Assembly (NCBI RefSeq): GCF_900101905.1
Contig: NZ_FNAJ01000005.1
Span: 62,001 to 126,000, forward strand
Length of the DNA stretch: 64,000 bases
Direction: 5' to 3'
DNA from: Myxococcus virescens
GTDB taxonomy: Bacteria > Myxococcota > Myxococcia > Myxococcales > Myxococcaceae
Below are positions 35,240 to 45,436 of the stretch, piece after piece; within the stretch, counting starts at the first letter, position 1; the number at the start of each line of letters is the position of its first letter. The notes beneath the pieces were generated by a model that had not been told where the DNA came from, made no database searches, and saw only the letters and a list, made by a program, of their open reading frames with translations. Position numbers and translations under genes: made by a program.

Positions 35240-36772
35240 CTACGCCAGCGGAATGACTGTGTCCACGATCTTGGCAGAGCACAGCACGGCGGGGAGGCCC
35301 GCTCCAGGGTGCGTTCCTGCGCCAACCATGTAGAGGCGGTCAACGTCCTCGCTCCGGGCCTGTGCCCGAAGGAACGTGGTCTGCCAAAGCGTCGGCGCGA
35401 AGCTGAACGCGGCCCCTTTAAAGGATCGCAGTTCGTCTCGGAAATACTCCGGCGTCGCCATCCGAGACGTCATCAATTCCGAACCCAGCCCTGGCAAGAC
35501 GGTCCGCGACAGCCGATCCTCCAACTCTCGTCGGAAAGCCTCGGCCCGCTGCTTCCATTCCGCCCCTCTCCCCAGGTGCGGCACCGGCGCCAGGACATAG
35601 AAAGCATCATGGCCTGACGGAGCCAGCGCCGCGTCTGTCGCTGTGGGCCTGTGTAGATAGAGCAAGGGGTCCGCTGACGGCTGTCCAGGGCCTTCCAGCC
35701 CTGAGAACATCCCCCGGAAGTCCTTGCCGAACAGCAGCGTGTGGTGCGCGACCTCCGGGTACTGACGCCGCGTCCCGAAGTACCAGAGGAACGCGCTCAT
35801 CGAGTACCGAGCCCGGTTGATGCGCTCGTCCGTCCAGTGCTTCCGGACATGCCCTGGCACCAGGTACCGGTACGTCCACGCCGCGTCCGCGTTCGACACC
35901 ACCACGTCCGCCGCCAGCCCTGTCCCGTCCCCGAGCCTCACGCCCGTCGCCTTCCGCCCCTCCAATGCAATCTCAGTCACCTCGCTGCCGTAACGGACCT
36001 CGCCGCCCAGGGACTCCAATAGCGCCACCAGGCCGCGCACCAGCGCGCCAGTTCCACCCACCGGAAAGAACGCCCCCCAGCGCCGCTCCACGAATTGAAT
36101 CGAGGTGTACACCGCGCTCGCTGTCGCGAAGGGACTGCCGCCAATCAGCAGCGGATGGAAGCTCAACGCCTGCTGCAAGCGCTCGTCCCGGATGTGCTTC
36201 GACACCAGGCCGAACATGGACCGAAACGCCTCGTCACGCACCAGCGCGGGGGTGAAGGGCGCCAGGCTCAGCACGTCCGGCACCGGCGTGCTCATCAGGG
36301 GCCCAATGCCCGCCTCGTACATCCGCTCCACGCGGGCGCAGAGCGCCAGGAATCCCGCCTCATCCCGCGGAGACAGTCGCCGCACGGACTGGCGCATCGC
36401 CTCGCGGTCCGTGTGGTAATCGAACGTGGAGCCATCCGGGAACCGCATCCGGTACAGCGGCGCCACGGGCCGGAGCTCCACGTGGTCCGCCATGCGTTGC
36501 CCCGCCAGCGCCCACAGCTCTTCCAGCAGGTGCGGACACGTGATCACCGTGGGGCCCGCGTCGAACGTGAAGCCGTCCTGCTGGAAGGCGTTCGCCCGCC
36601 CGCCCGGGCTGTCCATCCGCTCGAGCACCGTGACGCGCCACCCACGCGCCGCCAGCCGGATGGCCGCGGCCAATCCACCGAAACCACTGCCAATCACGAT
36701 TGCGTGTCGTCCACCGCTTCGTGCGGCCAGGCCAGCCATCCCAGAGGGTCTCAGCACGGTGACTCGATCCAT
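35240..36772 (-). CDS. crtI: Phytoene desaturase (CrtI family, CarC-like)
   Basis: A 510-residue FAD-dependent carotenoid desaturase. The dinucleotide motif is VIGSGFGGLAAAIRLAARGW, followed by VLERMDSPGGRANAFQQDG and FDAGPTVITCP. The C-terminal CrtI signature reads YMVGAGTHPGAGLPAVLCSAK. It introduces double bonds into phytoene in the membrane. Myxococcus xanthus keeps its phytoene dehydrogenase gene carC unlinked to the main carotenoid cluster; the isolation here fits that, but identity with carC is inferred. The start is ATG at 36772; ATG at 36739 is also possible, and neither has a strong ribosome site. It is divergent from a large sensor kinase. Confidence 0.88.
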   Translation of the reverse strand: MDRVTVLRPSGMAGLAARSGGRHAIVIGSGFGGLAAAIRLAARGWRVTVLERMDSPGGRANAFQQDGFTFDAGPTVITCPHLLEELWALAGQRMADHVELRPVAPLYRMRFPDGSTFDYHTDREAMRQSVRRLSPRDEAGFLALCARVERMYEAGIGPLMSTPVPDVLSLAPFTPALVRDEAFRSMFGLVSKHIRDERLQQALSFHPLLIGGSPFATASAVYTSIQFVERRWGAFFPVGGTGALVRGLVALLESLGGEVRYGSEVTEIALEGRKATGVRLGDGTGLAADVVVSNADAAWTYRYLVPGHVRKHWTDERINRARYSMSAFLWYFGTRRQYPEVAHHTLLFGKDFRGMFSGLEGPGQPSADPLLYLHRPTATDAALAPSGHDAFYVLAPVPHLGRGAEWKQRAEAFRRELEDRLSRTVLPGLGSELMTSRMATPEYFRDELRSFKGAAFSFAPTLWQTTFLRAQARSEDVDRLYMVGAGTHPGAGLPAVLCSAKIVDTVIPLA

Positions 36773-36916
36773 CGCACACCCGCGAGGCCCACTCCACTTC
36801 ACCCGCGGGCAGGCATCCGTCCTCACATCGCCCGCGCTCTGTTGCGAGCCCCCAGTGCCAGGGCTACCCTCCCCGCCTCAACGGGGAGTGCGCTCCTTCG
36901 CGCACGGGTGGAAGCA

Positions 36917-39900
36917 ATGATGGATGTTCCCGGCTACCGCATCGGCAGAGAGGTCACCACCGCAGGGGCCTTCCAGCTCTTGCGCGCCACACGCGAGGAG
37001 GACGGCGCCTCGGTCATCCTCAAGATTCCCGACGCGGCGCGGCTCCCCGTCGCCACCACGCGGCTTCGCCATGAGTGGGAGCTGACGAACGCCCTGAGTC
37101 TCGACGGCGTCCTGCGGCCCCTGGCGTGGGCCGAAGCGCGGGACGGCGCGCCCGTGCTCATCCTGGAAGGCTTCGGTGATGCGACGCTGACCCAACGCCT
37201 GTCACACGGGCGCGTGGAGCCGCGCGCCGCATGCCGTATCGCGCTGTCGTTGGCGCGCGCCCTGGGTGCCATCCACGAGCAGGGCATCCTCCACCGGGAC
37301 CTGAACCCCAGCAGCATCCTCGTGGGCACGGATGGCGAGTCCGTGAAGCTCACTGGCTTCACCCTCGCCACGCGCAGACCCCGCGCCGAGGTCGCACCGC
37401 TCGCGCCCGAGCGGTTGGAGGGCCGCCTCGAATACCTCTCCCCCGAGGGCACCGGGCGCACCCACCGCAGCGTGGACTCGCGGGCAGATTTCTATTCCAT
37501 GGGCGTGGTGCTCTACGAGCTGCTCACCGGGCGCCGCCCCTTCGCGGACACGGATGCGCTGGGCCTCATCCACGCACACGTCGCCCTGCCCCCGCCTCCG
37601 CCCGTCAGTGTCGACCCCGAGCTGCCCCAGCCCCTGTCCGACATCGCGCTCAAGCTGCTCGCCAAGTCCCCCGAGGACCGCTACCAGAGCGCCTATGGGC
37701 TCGTGGCGGACCTCCAGCGCTGCCTGGGTGCCCTGGAGGGCCCCGGCCCCGTCGCCGCCTTCGTGTTGGGCGCCAAGGACGTCCCTGAGCGCTTCGCCGT
37801 CCCCGAGAAGCTCTACGGCCGCGAGCCCCAGCAGGCGGCCCTGCGCGACGCCTTCGAGCGCGCCGCCTCAGGCCGCTCCGCCTTCGTGCTCGTCTCTGGC
37901 GCGGCGGGCATGGGCAAATCGGCCCTCACTGGGATGCTCAAGCGGCCCGTCGCGGAGCGCCAGGGCCACTTCGCCCGAGGAAAGTACGACCAGCTCCTCC
38001 GCGACACGCCCTACAGCGGCATCTTCGAGGCCTTCCGCGAGGTGGCTCGCGCGCTCCTCGGAGGGCAGGAGCAGGAGCTGGAGACCTGGCGTCAGCACCT
38101 CCTCGAAGCCGTGGGCGGCATGGGCCGGCTGGTGGTGGATGCGGTGCCTCGCATGGCGCTGGTGCTTGGCGACCAGCCTCCCGTCCCGGAGCTGGGGCCC
38201 GCGGAGTCGGAGCTGCGCTTCCAACTGGTCCTGCGCAAGCTGGTGGCCGCGCTCGCCACACGGGAACATCCCCTGGTGCTCGTCCTGGACGACCTGCACT
38301 GGGCGGACAGCACCAGCCTCCAGCTGTTGCGGCTGCTCCTGACGGACCGGGACATCGAACACCTGCTCGTGGTCGCGGGGTGCCGCTCCGAAGAGCTGAG
38401 CTCCGACCATCCCGTGGAGTCCCTTGCCCGCGCGCTCCAGGACCACGGCACGCCGGTCCACCGCATCGACCTGGCGCCGCTGTCTCCCGAGGACGTGACG
38501 AGGCTGGTCGCGGACGTGTTCCCTCCCGCCGAGGGCCAACCCGACGCGCAGCTCGACGACCTGGTGCTGTCGCTGACGGAAGGCAACCCGTTCCACGCGG
38601 TGCAGCTGCTGCGCACCTTCTACGAGCGCGGGCTGGTGCGCTTCGACGCGGACGGCGGTGGCTTCCGGTGGGATGCCAGCGCGCTGCGTGGACAGGATTT
38701 CAGTGACGGCGTGGTGGCGCTGCTCACCTCCCGCATCCGAGAGCTGAGCTCCGCCGCGCAGGCCCTGCTGCCCATCGCCGCGGCACTGGGCCATACGTTC
38801 GACCTGCGCAGCCTGGCCATCGTCCTGGAGCGTACGGATGAGGCGGCCGAGAAGGGGCTCGTCGAAGTGCTCCAGGCGGGCCTGGTGGCGCCCATTGACG
38901 ACGCCGACCTCGACAGCGGGGGCACGTATCAGTTCACCCATGACCGCGTGCAGCAGGCCGCGCTGGAGCTGATTCCGGCGGACGTGCATCCGGAAATCCA
39001 TGCCCGCATCGGCCGGCTGCTCCTGCGGCACACGCCCCCGGAGCGGCTCGACGAAGGACTCCCGGAGCTCGTCAGCCACTTCCACCTGGCGTTGCCCGTG
39101 CTCCACGACGAGCAGGAGCGCCACCGCGTGGCGGAGCTGGACCTGCGCGCCGGCCGCAGCGCCAAGTCCCGAGGCGCCTGGTCCGCGGCCCTGCGCCTGT
39201 TGAACACGGGCCTGTCCCTGCTCGGCGACGACGGCTGGCGGAAGGACCGGCGGCTCGCCTTCGACCTTCACGTCGACGCGGCCGAAGCGGCGTACCTCGA
39301 CGCGGACTTCGACCTGATGGAGCGGTTGGCGGCGGCGGCGCTGGCCCATGCGGTGGACAGCGCGGAGGAAGTCCGCGTGCAGGAGGTCCGGCTCCAATGC
39401 CTCGCGCACCGGGGCGAGCACTCGCGCGGCGTGGACCTGGGCCTGGAGGTGTTGCGCAAGCTGGGCCAGCCCCTGCCCGCGAATCCGAAGCAACCCCACG
39501 TGCTGGCCGCGGTGGCGAAGACGAAGCTGCGCCTGGGTCTGCGCAAGCCCGAGGACCTGGCGGCCCTCCCGGAGTGCACCGACCCGCTCCTGCTCGCCAC
39601 GCTGCGGCTGCTGGTGAAGCTGTCCTCGCTGGCCTTCATGGCCCGCCCGCTGCTCTTTCCGCTGGTGGTGCTCCGCGTGCTCCAGCTCACCATCCGCCAC
39701 GGCGCCACGGGCGTGGCCGCGTTCGGCTACGTGGGCTACGGGCTGATGTTGAGCGTGCACCTGGGCAACCCCGAGGAAGGCTTCCGCTACGGCCGGCTGG
39801 CGCTGAAGACGCTGGACCGCTTCCAGGCGGAGAGCCTGCGGGCCATGGTGACCTTCGTCTTCAACCTCTTCATCCGGCACTGGAAGGAGCCGCTGTCCGC

Positions 39901-42211
39901 CTGCGTCGGCGACTTCCTCGCCGCCGCGCAGAAGGGCCAGGAGACGGGCGACATCGAGTATTTCGGCTATGCGTCCAGCGCGGGCTGCGCCACCGCCCTC
40001 ATCGCCCGGGACGGCCTGGCCGACGGTGGCCCGCGCATGGACCGGTACCGGGACATCCTGGCCACCCATCGCCACAAGAACGTGCTGTTCACCGAGTACA
40101 TGCGGCACACGCTCGACTCCCTCACAGGTGCCTTCACCGGCAACGTGGAGGCCCGCGAGGAGGAGCTGGTCGCGCCGTACCGGCAGCTCGACTACGGCAA
40201 CGGCATCGCCACCTGCGACGTGCTACGCACCCTGCGCCGCTGGCTGTGGGGCGATGCGCGCGGAGCGCTGGAGAGCGCCGCGGCGGTGGACGCCCAGGTG
40301 GAGCTCATCGCCGGGCAGATCTACCTGCCCTGGTACAAGTTCTTCCAAGGCCTGGCGCTCATGGCGGTCCACCCGACGTTGGGGCCGCTGGACCGGATTC
40401 GCTCGTCACGAGCCATCGACGCCATCCGCAAGTCCATGCGCGGCTGGGCCCGCATCGCCCCCATGAACTATGGCGCCCGCGCGGAGCTGCTGGACGCGGA
40501 GCGGGCCCGCCTGGACGGCCAGGGGGGCTCGGCCGCGGATGCGTATGACCGGGCCATCCGGCTGGCGCGCCAGTACGGCCTGTCGCTCGACGAGGGCGTG
40601 GCCTGCGAGGCCGCGGCACGGTTCCACCTGACGCAAGCCCGCGAGCGCGTGGCCCGCACCTACCTGGAGGAAGCCCGCGCCGCCTACCTGCGCTGGGGGG
40701 CCCGCGCCGTCGCGGCTCGGCTGGAGCGGGAGCACCCCCGGCTCTTGCCGTCCGCCCCCACCCCCACGCGCACGGATGCGCCCACCGAAGCGTCCCTGGC
40801 CGCGTTGGACCTGGCGTCCGTCATCAAGACGGCGCGCGCGCTGTCCGGCGAAATCGTCCTGGGCAAGCTGCTGCGCAAGCTGATGACGCTGGTCATCGAG
40901 AACGCGGGCGCGCGCCGGGGCCTGCTGCTGCTGAAACGGACCGAGGGCCTGGTCATCGCGGCGGAAGGCTCCGTGGACGGCGATGGCGTGGTGCTCGAGG
41001 CGCCCATCCCCATGGAGTCCTCCGCGTCGCTGCCGACCTCCATCATCCACTACGTGGTGCGCACCGGAGAGACGGTGCTCCTCCACGACGCCTCAGCGGA
41101 AGAGCCCTTCTCCGAGGACCCCTACGTCCGCAGCGCCCAGCCCAAGTCCCTGCTGTGCAGCCCGCTCTTGAAGCAGGGCTCGCTCACGGGCGTGCTCTAC
41201 CTGGAGAACGACGCCACGCGGGGCGCCTTCACCCCGGAGCGGCTGGAGGTGCTGCGCCTGCTGTCGTTCCAGGCGGCCATCTCCCTGGAGAACGCCGACC
41301 TCTACGCCAGCCTGGAGGAGTACAGCCGGACGCTGGAGCGCCGCGTGGAGGAGCGCACCGCCGAAATCCAGCACAAGAACGCCGAGCTGGCGGAGACGCT
41401 CACCCGGCTTCAGGAGATGCAGCGCCAGCTCGTGGCGCAGGAGAAGCTCGCGTCCCTGGGCGCGCTCACCGCGGGCATCGCCCATGAGCTCCAGAATCCG
41501 CTCAACTTCGTGAACAACTTCTCGAACCTGTCCTCACGACTGGCCGGCGAACTGGAGGAGACGCTGAAGGGCATGGCGGACCGGCTCGACAGCGAGGCCC
41601 GCGAGGACGTGCTGGAGACGCTCCAGGACTTGAAGCAGAACGCCCAGCGCATCCACAGCCACGGCACGCGTGCCTCGGACATCATCAAGACGATGCTCCG
41701 GCACTCGCGCAAGTCGGAGGGCACCCGCTCCAAGTCGGACCTCAACCTGCTGGTGCGCGACAGTGTGAACCTGGCGGTGCAGGGCCTGCGCAGCCGTCCC
41801 GGCGGGGCCAGCGTGAAGATGGAGACCACGTTGGACCCCACCGTGGGCATCGTGGAGCTGGTGGCCAGCGACATCAGCCGGATGCTCACCAACATCCTCG
41901 ACAACGCGTTCTACGCCGCGGCGCAACATCAACCGCATGCCGGCGCGGGCTTCACGCCCCAGGTGCATCTGAGCACCCGCCGCGTCGGAAGCAAGGTGGA
42001 GCTGCGCATCCGAGACAACGGGCCGGGCATCCCCGAGGACCTCCGCGAGAAGCTCTTCCACCCCTTCTTCACCACCAAGCCCGCGGGCGTCGGCACGGGG
42101 CTGGGGCTCTCCCTGTGCCACGACATCGTCCAGGAGCACCAGGGCGACCTCCGCGTGGAGAGCGCGCCCGGCGCCGGGGCCGAGTTCATCGTCACCCTGC
42201 CCGCGCCCTGA
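36917..42211 (+). CDS. Giant kinase-AAA-GAF-histidine kinase sensor
   Basis: A 1764-residue cytoplasmic signalling protein. Order: Ser/Thr kinase-like domain (about 7-265), AAA/NACHT-like ATPase (about 295-570; Walker A SGAAGMGKSAL, Walker B LVLVLDDLHWAD), long helical TPR-like region (about 570-1290), GAF (about 1325-1465), coiled coil, and histidine kinase (about 1510-1764; H-box AGIAHELQNPLNFV, N-box NILDNAFYAA, G boxes IRDNGPGIP and GTGLGLSLC). The kinase domain is degenerate: HRDLNPSSIL lacks the catalytic-loop Asn, and LTGFTLA stands where DFG should be. Autophosphorylation is therefore expected at the histidine module. The ATG at 36917 follows GGTGGAAG. No receiver gene is adjacent. 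Confidence 0.93.
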   Translation: MMDVPGYRIGREVTTAGAFQLLRATREEDGASVILKIPDAARLPVATTRLRHEWELTNALSLDGVLRPLAWAEARDGAPVLILEGFGDATLTQRLSHGRVEPRAACRIALSLARALGAIHEQGILHRDLNPSSILVGTDGESVKLTGFTLATRRPRAEVAPLAPERLEGRLEYLSPEGTGRTHRSVDSRADFYSMGVVLYELLTGRRPFADTDALGLIHAHVALPPPPPVSVDPELPQPLSDIALKLLAKSPEDRYQSAYGLVADLQRCLGALEGPGPVAAFVLGAKDVPERFAVPEKLYGREPQQAALRDAFERAASGRSAFVLVSGAAGMGKSALTGMLKRPVAERQGHFARGKYDQLLRDTPYSGIFEAFREVARALLGGQEQELETWRQHLLEAVGGMGRLVVDAVPRMALVLGDQPPVPELGPAESELRFQLVLRKLVAALATREHPLVLVLDDLHWADSTSLQLLRLLLTDRDIEHLLVVAGCRSEELSSDHPVESLARALQDHGTPVHRIDLAPLSPEDVTRLVADVFPPAEGQPDAQLDDLVLSLTEGNPFHAVQLLRTFYERGLVRFDADGGGFRWDASALRGQDFSDGVVALLTSRIRELSSAAQALLPIAAALGHTFDLRSLAIVLERTDEAAEKGLVEVLQAGLVAPIDDADLDSGGTYQFTHDRVQQAALELIPADVHPEIHARIGRLLLRHTPPERLDEGLPELVSHFHLALPVLHDEQERHRVAELDLRAGRSAKSRGAWSAALRLLNTGLSLLGDDGWRKDRRLAFDLHVDAAEAAYLDADFDLMERLAAAALAHAVDSAEEVRVQEVRLQCLAHRGEHSRGVDLGLEVLRKLGQPLPANPKQPHVLAAVAKTKLRLGLRKPEDLAALPECTDPLLLATLRLLVKLSSLAFMARPLLFPLVVLRVLQLTIRHGATGVAAFGYVGYGLMLSVHLGNPEEGFRYGRLALKTLDRFQAESLRAMVTFVFNLFIRHWKEPLSACVGDFLAAAQKGQETGDIEYFGYASSAGCATALIARDGLADGGPRMDRYRDILATHRHKNVLFTEYMRHTLDSLTGAFTGNVEAREEELVAPYRQLDYGNGIATCDVLRTLRRWLWGDARGALESAAAVDAQVELIAGQIYLPWYKFFQGLALMAVHPTLGPLDRIRSSRAIDAIRKSMRGWARIAPMNYGARAELLDAERARLDGQGGSAADAYDRAIRLARQYGLSLDEGVACEAAARFHLTQARERVARTYLEEARAAYLRWGARAVAARLEREHPRLLPSAPTPTRTDAPTEASLAALDLASVIKTARALSGEIVLGKLLRKLMTLVIENAGARRGLLLLKRTEGLVIAAEGSVDGDGVVLEAPIPMESSASLPTSIIHYVVRTGETVLLHDASAEEPFSEDPYVRSAQPKSLLCSPLLKQGSLTGVLYLENDATRGAFTPERLEVLRLLSFQAAISLENADLYASLEEYSRTLERRVEERTAEIQHKNAELAETLTRLQEMQRQLVAQEKLASLGALTAGIAHELQNPLNFVNNFSNLSSRLAGELEETLKGMADRLDSEAREDVLETLQDLKQNAQRIHSHGTRASDIIKTMLRHSRKSEGTRSKSDLNLLVRDSVNLAVQGLRSRPGGASVKMETTLDPTVGIVELVASDISRMLTNILDNAFYAAAQHQPHAGAGFTPQVHLSTRRVGSKVELRIRDNGPGIPEDLREKLFHPFFTTKPAGVGTGLGLSLCHDIVQEHQGDLRVESAPGAGAEFIVTLPAP

Positions 42212-42216
42212 AAGCG

Positions 42217-42250
42217 AAGGCCCCGCCTCCCGTGAGGGAAGCAGGGCCTT
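42217..42250. terminator. Bidirectional hairpin
   Basis: AAGGCCC (42217-42223) pairs with GGGCCTT (42244-42250), and an inner TCCC-GTGA-GGGA stem closes it, with a 4x4 internal loop. It starts five bases after the sensor kinase stop and 26 bases past the clpX stop, between convergent genes. Confidence 0.65.
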
Positions 42251-42276
42251 GGGACTCCAGGAGAAGCAAGACGCCG

Positions 42277-43554
42277 CTAGGCCGTCTTCTTCTCCTTCTC
42301 CATGACGAGCTGGGGCGCCTCGTGCTTGGTGATGACCTGCTCGGTGATCTTGCACTCCTTGACGCCCTCGCGGAACGGCACGTCGTACATGATCTCCAGC
42401 ATGGCATCCTCCAGGATGGCGCGAAGGCCGCGCGCTCCGGAGTGACGGCGCATCGCCTCACGGGCGATGGCGCGCAGCGCCTCCCTCGTGAAGGTCAGCT
42501 TCACCTTCTCCATCTCGAAGAGCTTCTGGTACTGCTTCACCAGGGCGTTCTTCGGCTGGGAGAGGATGATGACCAGGTCCTCTTCCTTCAGGTCGTTCAG
42601 CGTGGCGATCATCGGCAGGCGGCCGATGAACTCCGGAATCATGCCGAAGCGCATGAGGTCTTCCGGCTCGGTCAGCGCCAGCAGCTCACCCACGCTGCGC
42701 TCCTCGCGGTGGGTGATCTTCGCGCCGAAGCCGAGGCCCTTCTCGCCCACGCGGCGCTTGATGACGCCGTCGATGCCGTGGAAGGCGCCGCCGCAGATGA
42801 ACAGGATGTTCGTCGTGTCGACCTGGACGTACTCCTGCTGGTTGTACTTCTTCCCGCCGCGCGGCGTGACGTTGGCCCGGGTGCCTTCGATGATCTTCAG
42901 CAGGGCCTGCTGCACACCCTCGCCGCCCACGTCGCGGGTGGCGCTGGGCATGTCACCCTTGCGGGCGATCTTGTCGATCTCGTCGATGTAGACGATGCCG
43001 CGCGAGGCCTTCTCCACGTCGTAGTCGGCGTTGTGGAGGAGGTTCTGGATGATGTTCTCCACGTCCTCGCCCACGTAGCCGGCCTCGGTGAGGCTGGTGG
43101 CGTCAGCGATGGTGAAGGGCACGTTGAGGAAGCGCGCCAGCGACTGGGCCAGCAGCGTCTTGCCACTTCCCGTGGGACCGATGAGCAGGATGTTGCTCTT
43201 GCTCAGCTCCACTTCCTCGCCGGTGGGGCCCTTCACGCCAGGACGCGGCCGGGAGTTCGGCTTCTTTTGATAGATGCGCTTGTAGTGGTTGTACACCGCC
43301 ACCGCGAGGACCTTCTTCGCCTGGTCCTGTCCGATGACGTAGTCGTCGAGGAACGCCTTGATCTCCGCCGGCGTCGGCAAGCTGACCTGGGGCTTGCCCT
43401 CCTCGCGCTCGTTCTCGTCCGCGATGATGTCGTTACACAGCTTGATGCATTCGTCGCAGATGTAGACCGTCGGGCCCGCGATGAGCTTGCGGACCTCGCG
43501 CTGCGACTTGCCGCAGAACGAACAAGACAGGTTGACGTGGTGCTCCTTCTTCAC
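42277..43554 (-). CDS. clpX: ClpX, ATP-binding subunit of Clp protease
   Basis: A 425-residue AAA+ unfoldase. The N-terminal C4 zinc finger is seen (CSFCGK ... [10 protein letters not shown]). Walker A is [12 protein letters not shown], Walker [12 protein letters not shown], and the pore loop region GLGFGAKI. The C-terminal sensor-2 domain has [17 protein letters not shown]. It feeds tagged proteins into ClpP. The start is GTG at 43554, six bases after GGAGG; upstream in-frame sequence shows no homology. clpP and tig are not next to it, unlike the common tig-clpP-clpX order, so it may be a second ClpX. Confidence 0.96.
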   Translation of the reverse strand: MKKEHHVNLSCSFCGKSQREVRKLIAGPTVYICDECIKLCNDIIADENEREEGKPQVSLPTPAEIKAFLDDYVIGQDQAKKVLAVAVYNHYKRIYQKKPNSRPRPGVKGPTGEEVELSKSNILLIGPTGSGKTLLAQSLARFLNVPFTIADATSLTEAGYVGEDVENIIQNLLHNADYDVEKASRGIVYIDEIDKIARKGDMPSATRDVGGEGVQQALLKIIEGTRANVTPRGGKKYNQQEYVQVDTTNILFICGGAFHGIDGVIKRRVGEKGLGFGAKITHREERSVGELLALTEPEDLMRFGMIPEFIGRLPMIATLNDLKEEDLVIILSQPKNALVKQYQKLFEMEKVKLTFTREALRAIAREAMRRHSGARGLRAILEDAMLEIMYDVPFREGVKECKITEQVITKHEAPQLVMEKEKKTA

Positions 43555-43778
43555 TGCCGCCTCCGAGTTCGCCGGCTCCGGACACCCGGAGCCTCCTTCG
43601 CCGTCCACCGCTCCCCTACCCGCACGGCCTGCCCACGTCTCGAACAGCCGTCAGGCCCACCTTCCACGCGGCCCTGAACCACTATAGGGCCCTCCCCTTC
43701 GGGCAGGAAGCCCGGCGGTACAGGCCCGTTGCCGAGCGTACAGCCCCCGCCAACGGGTCAGCGTTCAGTAACAGCGGC

Positions 43779-44417
43779 TCAGGCGTCCGTCACGCCCGAG
43801 GCGATGTCCTCGAGGTCTTCCGCCAGGGCGGCTGCCCGCTCGGCGACGGCGTTCGGAATCCGACGGCTCCCCGACAGCTCGCTCGCGAGCTTGCGGGCCA
43901 TCTGCGCCAGTTTCCGTACCTGGGCGCTCTCCGGGGGCGGCTCCGGCGGGGGACGGGGGAAGCGCTCGGCGAACTCCTTCTTCAGCTCGGCCGGGTTCTT
44001 CTCCGGGCTCCAGATGCTGTCGCGCAGGGACTTGTATTCAGTGGGCGACAGCTGGCCCCGCTCCTCCGCGTCCGCGAGGACTTCGATGACCTCGAACGCG
44101 GGTGCGCGCTGGGGGAACTCCTGTGCGGTGAGCTCCTCCTCGGGCTCGTGCTTGGTCAGGAAGCTGAACGAGCGGGTGAGCTTCAAGGCGGTCTGCTTCT
44201 TGATGTGCAGTTCCTTGAGGCAATAGGTCTCGAAGGAGGGGTAGCCCCACTCCTCGAACTTGGCCTCATCCCGGACCTGGACCAGGAGCTTCCCCAGCTC
44301 GGCCCAGGTGGACTTGAAGCGCTTGGCGGCCGTCAGCACGGTGTGACGGAAGGTTCCCGGCGGGACGCTCAGCGCCTTCTTCGCAATTTCGGTCTCAGCA
44401 ACAGATGCGGCGGACAT
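43779..44417 (-). CDS. Hypothetical protein with helical N-terminus and proline-rich linker
   Basis: A 212-residue soluble protein I do not recognise. Residues about 25-100 are helical and rich in K/W/Y (FRHTVLTAAKRFKSTW, EEWGYPSFETYCLKELHIKK), resembling a DNA-binding or regulatory helix bundle. A proline-rich linker (ERFPRPPPEPPPESA) separates it from a C-terminal helix rich in A/E. The ATG at 44417 (MSAASVAETEIAKKAL) was taken; ATG at 44435 adds six residues; both lack clear ribosome sites. It is a single-gene unit, with 224 bp without recognisable features between it and clpX. Its codon use is normal for the genome, so it looks like a lineage-specific core gene. Confidence 0.65.
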   Translation of the reverse strand: MSAASVAETEIAKKALSVPPGTFRHTVLTAAKRFKSTWAELGKLLVQVRDEAKFEEWGYPSFETYCLKELHIKKQTALKLTRSFSFLTKHEPEEELTAQEFPQRAPAFEVIEVLADAEERGQLSPTEYKSLRDSIWSPEKNPAELKKEFAERFPRPPPEPPPESAQVRKLAQMARKLASELSGSRRIPNAVAERAAALAEDLEDIASGVTDA

Positions 44418-44462
44418 GCCCACGGTATCGGGCATGCCCGGGGTGCCGGCAAGAAAGTGACC

Positions 44463-45392
44463 CTACCCCCGCTTGCCGATGGTGAACGACAGGCCCACCG
44501 TCGCCTGCTCGCCTTCGTAGGCGCGGAACGGCCACTTCCGCATCTCCGACAGCAGGCACTCGTAGAGTGGACCCTTCTTGAACTGATGGTTGTCCACCCA
44601 CAGCTTGCTAACCCGGCCATCGTTCCCGATGACGAACTCCATGGGGACCTTGGCGTAGAGGCCGGGGGTGCGCTCCGCCTCTTCCTTGAAGCAGCGGAAG
44701 AGCGTGGACTTGTTGCTGGCCACCACCTGGTTGATGGCGGACTGGTCGAACTGCTGCGTCATCTCCATGCCATCCGGGTCGGTGGTCACGCTGCCCCCGG
44801 GGCGGGGCCTCCGGTCCGCCGGCGCTCGGGTGGTGGAGGCCATGGCCACCTTGCCCGGACCACTGCTGCCGGTGGCGGGCTTCACCCCTGGCTCGCCCGA
44901 GCCCGGACGGCGCGCGCCATGTCCGGGGTACTCGAAGAGCTCCTCGTCATCCGCCCGGGCCTGGGCCACGCGGATGGTGATTTCGCCCATCTCGAAGTCG
45001 TCCGTCTGGACCTCGCCGCCGCCGAACCACCCGTGGACGGCGGCGTTGCGCGCCAACTGGATGCCGACGATGCCCAGCACCACCACGCCCACCACCGCGG
45101 CGCCGCCGAGAATCTTCAAGCGCTTCGCGGACTTCGCCCGCTCCACGACGACCGCGGCGTCCACGCGGGCGCGCGCCTCCGCCCGGGCCACATGCACGCG
45201 GAAGGCGTCCACCTCGGACATGCGGTGGAAGTCCCGCTCTCCTGCGGGCGCCACCAGGGTGTCCAGCGTCAGCTCGCCCGAGGTGAGCTTCTCCACGAGT
45301 TGGGCACCACTGACGGGCCCTAGGACGAGGTCCCCGTGCTTGAAGAGCCAGAGTCCGTCCACGTCCGCCGCAAGGTCTTGTCCAGCTGCCAT
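44463..45392 (-). CDS. GYF-domain AgmX/PglI-type protein
   Basis: A 309-residue membrane-anchored protein. The N-terminus resembles a GYF_2 domain (GLWLFKHGDLVLGPVSGAQLVEKL, residues about 12-60). A transmembrane helix follows (LGGAAVVGVVVLGIVGIQL, about 98-116), then a low-complexity linker. The C-terminal TonB-like/AgmX-PglI domain (about 215-309) includes NQVVASNKSTLFRCFKEE, KVPMEFVIGNDGRVSKL and ECLLSEMRKWPF. In Myxococcus, AgmX and PglI are linked to adventurous gliding motility and related envelope machinery; which process this one serves is unknown. The ATG at 45392 lacks a strong ribosome site. It is divergent from truA, 44 bp away. Confidence 0.78.
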   Translation of the reverse strand: MAAGQDLAADVDGLWLFKHGDLVLGPVSGAQLVEKLTSGELTLDTLVAPAGERDFHRMSEVDAFRVHVARAEARARVDAAVVVERAKSAKRLKILGGAAVVGVVVLGIVGIQLARNAAVHGWFGGGEVQTDDFEMGEITIRVAQARADDEELFEYPGHGARRPGSGEPGVKPATGSSGPGKVAMASTTRAPADRRPRPGGSVTTDPDGMEMTQQFDQSAINQVVASNKSTLFRCFKEEAERTPGLYAKVPMEFVIGNDGRVSKLWVDNHQFKKGPLYECLLSEMRKWPFRAYEGEQATVGLSFTIGKRG

Positions 45393-45436
45393 TTTGCGCG
45401 CGAGTATCCCGTGGTTCCCCACACCCAAGCAACGGC

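Noticed and set aside
36095..36916. A plus-strand upstream extension of the giant sensor kinase
   Set aside because: It lies antisense to the phytoene desaturase gene, and the kinase domain begins right after the ATG at 36917.
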